From Symsagittifera roscoffensis (taxonomy: Eukaryota; Xenacoelomorpha; Acoela; Convolutidae): a stretch of DNA of 64,000 bases. Shown in pieces: positions 57,061 through 64,000 of the stretch. The position numbers were made by a program, and so were the translations under genes. The notes below the pieces were generated by a model. The model was not told where the DNA came from. It did no database searches and saw only the letters and a program-made list of their open reading frames with translations. The stretch spans positions 62,117,548-62,181,547 of the forward strand of contig NC_087064.1 in the NCBI RefSeq assembly GCF_963678635.1, in the 5' to 3' direction. Numbering within the stretch: position 1 is the first letter of the stretch; each line of letters starts with the position of its first letter.

Positions 57061-58788
57061 TAAGGTTATTGTGAAACTAACACAACAATTCCTCCCACAA
57101 AGGAAGTAGCGTATAGAGTAAATAATAATTGTAACATTCGCCCAAATACTACACAGCGACGGAGCGTAGAAAAAGTACCTATTGACGACTTGCAGGCGTC
57201 AGTTACTTTAATCCTACTCGTTTTTCACCGTCTCAACCTTGCCAGTTGATTTTCTGGTCTGTTTAGGGCTAAGTAAAAAGTTACTATTTTTAGGCCATCA
57301 GTCAAACGACTTTTGATCAGCTTTCGTTTACATGCGAACACAAACACTTAGCTGAGTCTCGCATCCTCCGACTACGTGATTGCTTTTAAAAACACGGCTC
57401 GAACACCCTATTTCATTATGTTTTTGTGTGACAGTTCTATATTAAATCCATTGGAGATGGATTGACCCGTTCCTCTCTCTAGCTACTCATGCTCTAAAGT
57501 ATCAAGTTACACCGGTGTTAATTCAAAGTTCTATGGCATCAGAGTAGCTAAAAAGTTGGTTTACTGCAGAATTCAACATATAACAGTCTCTGGGGGGCCA
57601 AGCCTCCGCTCCCGTGTTCTTCTCGAGATAACGTTGTTATCTCTCCCAATTTGTGGCACGGGAGGGTTCCGTGGAATATTCCTTCCCCACTGAAGCCTCC
57701 TTTCTCACTGTTTCTCTCTGCTATTGGTCTTATCGTGTGTGATTGCAACGATAAGAGGCTTCGTTTTTCTCGTTTTCTCGTGCGACTGTTTTTCACTATG
57801 CTTGTCGTTGTTCTGTTTTTTCGTTCCTTTTCGTCAAAATGGCCGTCTTTTTTTATTTCTGAGAATACTTGCCCGTCAATCGAAATTTTAAAAACTTAAA
57901 CTTCCGGAATATTTCGACCCTCCTTCGCAGCACTTTTTTTGTTACTAAGGCCTTTAGTCGTCTTTTTCTGTCCCGCCGGAAGGTTGCGCTGTGCCAATCT
58001 GGCAGAATGGCACACACTCCCCGGACAAGTCCCCATCAATGTCCCTATTGATCGCATAACACCGGGTTATCGTCAAGTAGTGTTCCAGTTCTCTATAATC
58101 AATCTTACAAATCGCATAAGAAAATGAAAATTATCTACTCCACCTCAACTCACTACGTGTCACAAACGGCATCGTACTACATCTCACTGCCTTCCATCAT
58201 TTTCACAAAATTTGCACCATGAGGAGTGTCCTAGATAAAATTTCTTCTCTGACTACTTACATCACTTGCCATAAAACTTCTTTTCGCTCTTGTTGATTAA
58301 AAAGTTGGGACGTGGCACGGCCACGCACCCGTTAAAATTAACTTAACGTCACTCACCAAATATTATCAGTTATTTATGCGGTCCTATTTGATATTAAAAC
58401 TAAGAAACTCTGTGGCTAGGAAAGTTATTGAGTCACTCACCATTTCCGAGCGAGCTTACCCAAACTTACCATGTCGCCACACAGTGAAATTGTGTCTTAC
58501 ACAGGTTACAAACTTCAGTCGTGTTTAAATAGGTAAATATACTCACCTATGTTCTCGTTATATATATAAATAGTCATAACTAAAATCAATAAATTTAACA
58601 ATTTTAACAATTGCAACAATTTTCAAAGTTTGGTCTGACCAAACTAGATCAAAACAAAAAGTTTAACAAGTTTAATAATCAAACTTGGTTGATTAGTTCA
58701 AGTTCTAACACGCAAAGACAATCAAGTTTTCTCTCATTCTCTTCCTCTCTTGTTCACGTCTTCACTTATCCTCTTCGTTCCATCATCT
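57061..58788. other. Unassigned region between retroelement and cassette, possible LTR or UTR
   Basis: From TGTAACATTCGCCC at about 57138 the composition shifts to higher GC. TGTAACA is a common LTR start, but no matching end or second copy is seen. 58310-58330 contains the palindrome CGTGGCACGGCCACG. A TATATATATAAATAG run lies at 58560. Short frames on either strand are not credited. Confidence 0.3.
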
Positions 58789-61613
58789 TCATTTCATTGC
58801 TTCTCCATCCTGATCTTCAGCTTCACTATCTTCTAGGACTTTTTCCAACATGTCCATGGAGTTGCGGGCCGTGCCCCAACTCTCCTGTTCCAACAGCCTC
58901 AGTTTGCAACAAGGTAGCAAGTCCACTTTCACCTTTTGCACCCGGTTCCTGCAAAAGCTGCTATGAAGACACAGGCTCACATTTCGTTCTAGGTCAGCTC
59001 TTAAGACCTCTTTCTTCTCATCTTCAGTTACACAAGGCGCTCCTGCTACTCGCTTCACCGCCGTGGTGACCGCGTTTCTGTGCGTCAGGAATGCTCTCTT
59101 ATAGGCTCCCGGTCCTATATCTAGCTGGAAAGATTGATAGGTTTCTGTGTTCCTCGACATGTGACGCTTCGCGCGTTCATACATCCATGACGTCATTACT
59201 GCACGGAACCAAGGCATCAACCTTTGCCTTGACCATATTCTTTCAATGGCTTTGGGTATTCTCAGAACCTTGCAGGTGGTTCTGAAAAGATCCAATTTGC
59301 GGCTCATCTTTACGTTGCTCAGCTGCTCAGGAGTCGGCACGGCCGTCTCCTGTTCACTTGTGTCCGCGTTAGCCTCCAACCACCTCACTGCCAGCATGGC
59401 ACTAACCACTACGATTGACACCTGTTGATTCTGATCGGGCAACCCCGTAGAGTACAACTCCTCCACGTCCCATATTAGCATCAGATTCCAGCGTTTGGGG
59501 TACCATAACGTCTGCGCCAAGCAGTGACAAGGATACTCCCCATGGGTCCTCAATATGTTCCTTCGGGTCCGATACCCTGAGGCTCCCAGCAACGGTTCCA
59601 CCTCCATCATAATTCTGTGCAAATCGTCTTTCTCTTCTATGGTGGGGAATTCAGTGGGTAACGCTCCACTCGCTTTCTGCTTCTGGAACTCGCTCACATT
59701 ACCTTCGTTCGACCTCATGAACTCTTCACCCACTACGTCTTGCAACTCGCCTTCAGATCTCTTATGACCTCTCCGACATTCTGGCCAACCTCACGCACTT
59801 TGGCACAGAGAAAAGTTGGTCAATCAACACCTGCTGCGTCCTCGCATCCATCACCACCATGTGCGTATGATACCTACTATTGCAATATGGTGCGGAGTTT
59901 GAACCCATCAGATATTCTGAACCAGTAGGTCTATGATAGGCTTCACTATCCTTCAGATTCATTTCATTTTCCAGAGCTTCTCGCCAGCCTCCAATCTTCT
60001 GCTCTGTCTGCAATGCTCCAGGGAATACTTCCACGCTGAGGGACGTCACTAGCTCATGGGCACGCTCCAGGCGCTCCAGCGATTCTATCGAGCTCGTCAT
60101 GCTACAAAATCCCAAGGCAGTGGTCAAGTTTACATCCGTCACCCCATGACAGTCCGCGACCAACTCCATACCACTCTTATCCGACATGCTCAATCTTCCG
60201 TACAATCGTGCCAGTTGTCGATGCTGCTCGCTCAGCGTAATCAGGCAGTGTCCCAAGTTGCAAACATGTCCTTCCATCCCACTATATTGAAATTAACAGG
60301 TGCCTGGCCTCAACCAATTGCTCGATGGACTTTCCTCGGATGGCTCCGTGGATGGGTTGCTCTTCCGCTTCGTCATCCTCAAGGCCAGCAGATGGTGTAT
60401 CATGGCCACATCATGTAGACTCGCGTCATCATCCAGGTCTAACGTGATATCCGCCGTCATGTCCCAGATTAAACCGGCGTTAGAATGGGGACAACAAGAA
60501 CGCTTCATGAGTTCCCACATGGTTACTAGGCTGGTTTTCAGGGGACCGTCCCAAGAACCACAATCAAAACTCACTTGCCCCTTCAGCTCGGGAACCGAGG
60601 GTTTGACCACTCGTTCTTCTAAAATAATTCCCAGCTTGGGTTGTTCCACCATCAGCATTCCAGTTTCCTTAATCCGTTCGACCCAGAAATTGAGCACTAT
60701 GACTTGCTCATAGTCGAAGTACGCTTCCCTGGCTTCTTCATTCACGAAGAGATTATACGCCATCCCCGGTATGCCAGACACATATTGGAACGACTTCAAT
60801 TTCCCTAGTGTTGCAAAGTCTTTCTGTCCCCTGACTGTTTCAATCAACTCACGGCTCACTTTCAATCCTTCGTTGGAATACCTTCTCACTTCTTCCAACT
60901 TGCGATAGCTCTCCATGTCGTTCGACTCCCTATTTAGTGGACCAACGGTATATCCTGATATAGTTCCAGAGTGCCTTAAGGAAGTTTCTTTCGCAATCAA
61001 CTCCCTTTTGCCGAATGATCTTTATGCATTCTCCCAAAACAGGAGTGTGGATACGATCCACCACGAACCTTACAAAGCAAAGGGCATCCTTCCGCTCAGC
61101 CCAGGCTATCGCAGAATCGTCTTTTGAAATCAACGCTCGCAGGGCTTCCATCAGCTCCAGCTCCTGTTCCTTTGATTTCAAATCAATACTGGCTTCATAT
61201 TCCGCCTTCTTGATGCCCATTAAGCACCAAGCCAACCGTACTTGCAGGTCAGTTCTCGTGCACGGATGAGCCAGGTATGCTGCCACCGTCGCAGGCGCAT
61301 GCATCGTCTCGTCGAAGTATCTTTGGAGGACCGCCCTCCAAGAGATTTCCAGTAGTTTTTCCAGCCCGATTTCGTTCGCCTCCGAGGACATTACCGTGCC
61401 GTATTCTTTCCGATTTAGGTTAGAACTCTCCGTAAGACCTTTCAGATATTCCTGCATGGCTTGCTTCTCGCTCCAAGCCATCAGGTGCCCTCTCGCGGAG
61501 TTCCTCGCCTTCAACATCTCCACATAACCCCCTGCTGGATCTCCCATGTGGACCGATTCCGGCACAGTGACTCGACTGTACTCGACCCCGTCGAGTTGTC
61601 CCTCCAGTTTCAT
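58789..61613 (-). pseudogene. Cassette block 3: ~940-aa protein, unknown family, broken frame
   Basis: Starts ATG 61613-61611, overlapping the TGA of block 2 as ATGA. Frames, in order: 61613-60930, then another phase 61000-60293, an in-frame TAA just after (about 60292-60290), same phase to 59762, then a third phase 59745-58789. Breaks: one shift in 60930-61000, one stop, and shifts in 59745-59790. Composition is ordinary globular, GC-richer than the host genome, no introns, no signal peptide or membrane segment. Phrases: V-A-A-Y-L-A-H-P-C-T-R-T, G-S-W-D-G-P-L-K-T-S-L, Y-H-T-H-M-V-V-M-D-A-R-T, acidic C-terminus D-S-E-A-E-D-Q-D-G-E. No polymerase, protease, helicase or capsid motif that I can name. 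A partial second copy is at 53053-53774. Possibly a structural protein of an integrated virus or element; not proven. Confidence 0.6.
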
Positions 61614-62803
61614 CCGGGCCACGAGGGCCTGTAATCATCAAGTCCTCCAGATCCACACTGACTGATGATCTCCATCTCTAGCTTAGTGTCTGCTAGGGTT
61701 CGTGCAGTCTTCTTTGATTTCGTGGCTGTTGTGGTCAGACCTGCCAAGAGCATAGGGGGTATCAGGTTCTCTTTTTCTCCCCCGGCCAGCGTCGCACCAT
61801 CTCCTTGCCCGTTCTCACCTGAACGACCTGCACTCGTCAATGAGGCCACCACTGTGCTGGCTTTTGACTTCACCACTCTCTGGTTTACGGCTCGACTTCC
61901 TGTCTTCCCTTTCAACCGCTTCAGCCCTTTTTTGGCTCGTCTGACGGGTAATTTCTTCGTGACCTGCTGATCATCGGCACTGTCCTCTGTAACTGACTCG
62001 GTCAGAACATCAGATCCTATGGAGTTCATTATTTTCTCCAGGACCTCACGCATAATGGGTTGGTTCAATCCCATCTTCATTATGGACTGCGTCCCGTATC
62101 TTCGTATCACGTCCCATGACCTTTCCATGAAGTTCACTCGGTTCCAGGTTGCCCCTGTCTTGCTTTCTAGTTCACTTTGGTATCTCTCCCATTCCTCTTC
62201 CGGTAGCGTACTCAGTAAGGATACACTCATTGACTCTTCAATTTTTCTCCTCCTTGGTGACTCATGGAGCAATCTTTGTGGATCCCTATTTCGGCACTCT
62301 CTCGCCTGACTTATTGGGTCCACCGGGGATAAGTCGGCCGACGCCTCCTTTGTAGGGGACATGAAAGACGATGGCGTCATCAGCAATAGACCCCCATCGA
62401 CTTCCCCGTCGTTGTCTTCACTAAACCGGTATTCCAGCAAGTCTCTCTCCAACGCTCCTAGATTCATCTCACCCGGCTTTTCTGTCCTTCCCCCGATGTC
62501 GTCATCGTCCTGATCCATCAGTTCATCGTCATTCGCATCAGGTTTCGGCTTAGGTCCCGAAGGGCCTTGTCGTGTGTCTATGCCCAAGTCCGGCCGCGCT
62601 GGTACGGTCAGGTCTCCTGCGTGATAGAACAACTCATCATTCACCAGGAATTCTACCGACTCCTCGCCATGTGGTGCCAGGTCCTCTATCGTTATGTATG
62701 AGCCTCCTCTGCACTCTTTTGCCACTTTCACCTCTCCTGACCACCTCAGTCTTGATAAGTCATCTGTGGGGGCATACACCTCGATCCACACCTCTTCCGA
62801 GAC
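61610..62803 (-). CDS. Cassette block 2: ~395-aa acidic/basic protein, unknown family
   Basis: Open from 62803 to TGA at 61612-61610 with no early ATG; the first start-like codon is GTG at 62791. It is in the same phase as the end of block 1, separated only by TAG at 62806-62804, so it could be read through as a fusion. Layout: globular start (W-I-E-V-Y-A-P-T-D-D), acidic patch D-A-N-D-D-E-L-M-D-Q-D-D-D-D, middle helical part, then a basic stretch K-K-L-P-V-R-R-A-K-K-G-L-K-R-L-K-G-K that could bind nucleic acid or act as a nuclear signal. No enzyme motif. Such acidic-plus-basic layout is seen in viral phospho- or nucleocapsid-linked proteins, but the resemblance is only general. Confidence 0.55.
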   Translation of the reverse strand, partial: VSEEVWIEVYAPTDDLSRLRWSGEVKVAKECRGGSYITIEDLAPHGEESVEFLVNDELFYHAGDLTVPARPDLGIDTRQGPSGPKPKPDANDDELMDQDDDDIGGRTEKPGEMNLGALERDLLEYRFSEDNDGEVDGGLLLMTPSSFMSPTKEASADLSPVDPISQARECRNRDPQRLLHESPRRRKIEESMSVSLLSTLPEEEWERYQSELESKTGATWNRVNFMERSWDVIRRYGTQSIMKMGLNQPIMREVLEKIMNSIGSDVLTESVTEDSADDQQVTKKLPVRRAKKGLKRLKGKTGSRAVNQRVVKSKASTVVASLTSAGRSGENGQGDGATLAGGEKENLIPPMLLAGLTTTATKSKKTARTLADTKLEMEIISQCGSGGLDDYRPSWPG

Positions 62804-63998
62804 CTATGGTCTCCTTGAAGGTGGTGCTTTGATCTTTTTCCTGCTCCAAGCATCAGGAAATGTGAAGTCAAATGAGTGCGCGGCTGCAACGTTCCACCTG
62901 ATGAAGCGCGGTTCAGTACCTTCACTCCATTTCAGCATTCTCCTCTCAGCATCACGAGCTGCTCCGATGCGAGGGGCAATGACAGGAGATGTGACTCCCA
63001 ACAACATCCTCCTTATCGGTGGTATCGGGGGCATTGGTCCGTCAGCGGCCTGGACCCGGAAAGCCACGCTTGCTGGTTCTCTTTCACGTGTGCGTAGGCC
63101 TCTGGCAAAAGTGGGACTCTCATTGCCGCTCCTGAATCTTTCACTACTGGTCTCAGATTCCAAAGCTTCGGGTTGAACTGTACATGGGAAAGGTCTTCGC
63201 GGCCCATTCGGCACTTGAACTTGTTGTTGAAATCCATCAACACCCAACTCGGCTCCGCTATTCTTCCGAACAGTCTATCGTCGTTGGCCAGCCCTATCAG
63301 CTCCCTCTGCTCTACCCAATTCAGCACGTAACAATCTACGACTGAGACCAGGTTGACATAAAACACAGAACTCCTGTATGCCTTGACTTGCACGTCCGGG
63401 AATACGAAAGACATCACCGGTCCATACATCACCGAGACGAATTCCCGCAGTCCGTGAATCAGAGCCAACGGATCGATCCGCATCATGACCTCCAAATCTG
63501 TCAGCAAGGGTATGCCACAATACTGTTTACACTCACCCGCATCCGTCGCCACCTTATCTTCTCCCGTCACACTTCTGTTCTGTTGCAAGAGATATTGGAG
63601 CAGGAGAGTCCTCGAGTCTTTCATTTTCCTGAGCGAGGCGGTTTCCAACTGCGCGTTGACCTCACGACTTGTTCCCTGGAGTTGTGCGGGGTAACACAAC
63701 TGCACAAGCAAATCACCCAGCCGACCATAGGTCATGGCAATCAGAGTCAGGAGTCCATCCAATCTCAAATCTGCCAACGCTTCGGTGAAGAGATTCGCAG
63801 TCCCCTTCACGAAATTCTCATGGCCAAATGTCACGTACAGGGCTAATATCAGGCCAATCGACAGCTTCCTGATATCCTTGACGAAGCCCTCGGATAGCAC
63901 GTCGACAGGAAGGATTGCGCCCAGCCTACTCCCATTCCACCCAAGATAGCATCTGATCGTTCATATTGTACGTCAGCTTGGAACTTGTGCAACGACAT
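62804..63998 (-). pseudogene. Cassette block 1: ~398-aa protein, unknown family, two frame changes
   Basis: ATG at 63998 (M-S-L-H-K-F-Q) opens a frame that shifts near 63901 into the 63900-63013 frame and again in 63013-63060 into the frame that ends at TAG 62806-62804. The protein is mostly helical, with hydrophobic helices such as I-G-L-I-L-A-L-Y-V-T-F and F-V-S-V-M-Y-G-P-V-M-S-F-V-F but no clear signal peptide. Length and all-helical look would suit a nucleoprotein, but I recognise no motif of a named family. First of three same-strand blocks with almost no spacing. The window ends 2 bases upstream of the ATG, so promoter context is missing. Confidence 0.5.
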
Positions 63999-64000
63999 CG

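Noticed and set aside
58789-63998. RNA-dependent polymerase or reverse transcriptase in the cassette
   Set aside because: No GDD, YxDD or other polymerase motif in any of the frames read.

Overview
The window is a stretch of an AT-rich, intron-containing invertebrate animal (metazoan) genome. Support comes from spliced genes of animal-specific families: a C-type lectin, a PAN-TSP1-lectin secreted protein, a Cys-loop receptor and a core-2-type GlcNAc transferase. They have GT-AG introns and lie among transposons, tRNA-derived SINE-like pieces and decayed tandem repeats. A 200-N scaffold gap sits at 27196-27395. Nothing in the sequence fixes the phylum. Many coding stretches break by single-base shifts, so either old pseudogenes or long-read indel errors are in play.

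Layout. 1-7.3 kb (+): 3' half of an envelope-bearing LTR retroelement (integrase C-terminus, hydrophobic ORFs, a Met-less 390-codon ORF, a broken env-like glycoprotein gene, then an intact 602-aa ORF of unknown function followed by a strong splice donor). 7.3-9.2 kb: element flank and a 414-bp dispersed repeat. 9.5-10.9 kb (-): a complete three-exon C-type lectin gene (211 aa). 11-21.8 kb: no genes seen; two 1.6-kb direct duplications and two families of degenerate tandem repeats. 21.9-27.2 kb (-): a Ty3/gypsy retrotransposon with a long uninterrupted gag-pol. 28.0-30.3 kb (-): PAN-TSP1-C-type-lectin gene. 30.3-33.3 kb: MITE and tRNA-like pieces. 33.4-36.8 kb (+): last three exons of a nicotinic-type Cys-loop receptor with hAT-type elements in its introns. 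36.8-44.8 kb: repeats, a few possible minus-strand exons and a tRNA-like element. 44.9-49.1 kb (+): a complete three-exon core-2 beta-1,6-GlcNAc transferase gene (443 aa). 50-57.1 kb (+): decayed gag-protease part of a second AT-rich retroelement, interrupted by an antisense 722-bp fragment. 57.1-58.7 kb: unassigned, possibly LTR. 58.8-64 kb (-): a GC-richer, intronless, multi-ORF cassette that I cannot assign to any family; it is the source family of the 722-bp fragment.

The most unusual material is (a) the 58.8-64 kb cassette: three consecutive reading blocks, the last two joined by an ATGA stop/start overlap, with a second, independently inactivated partial copy 7 kb away; and (b) the extra ORFs around the env-like gene of the first retroelement. 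Both look like virus-derived or mobile-element gene sets rather than host genes. This is inference; no polymerase motif was seen in the cassette.
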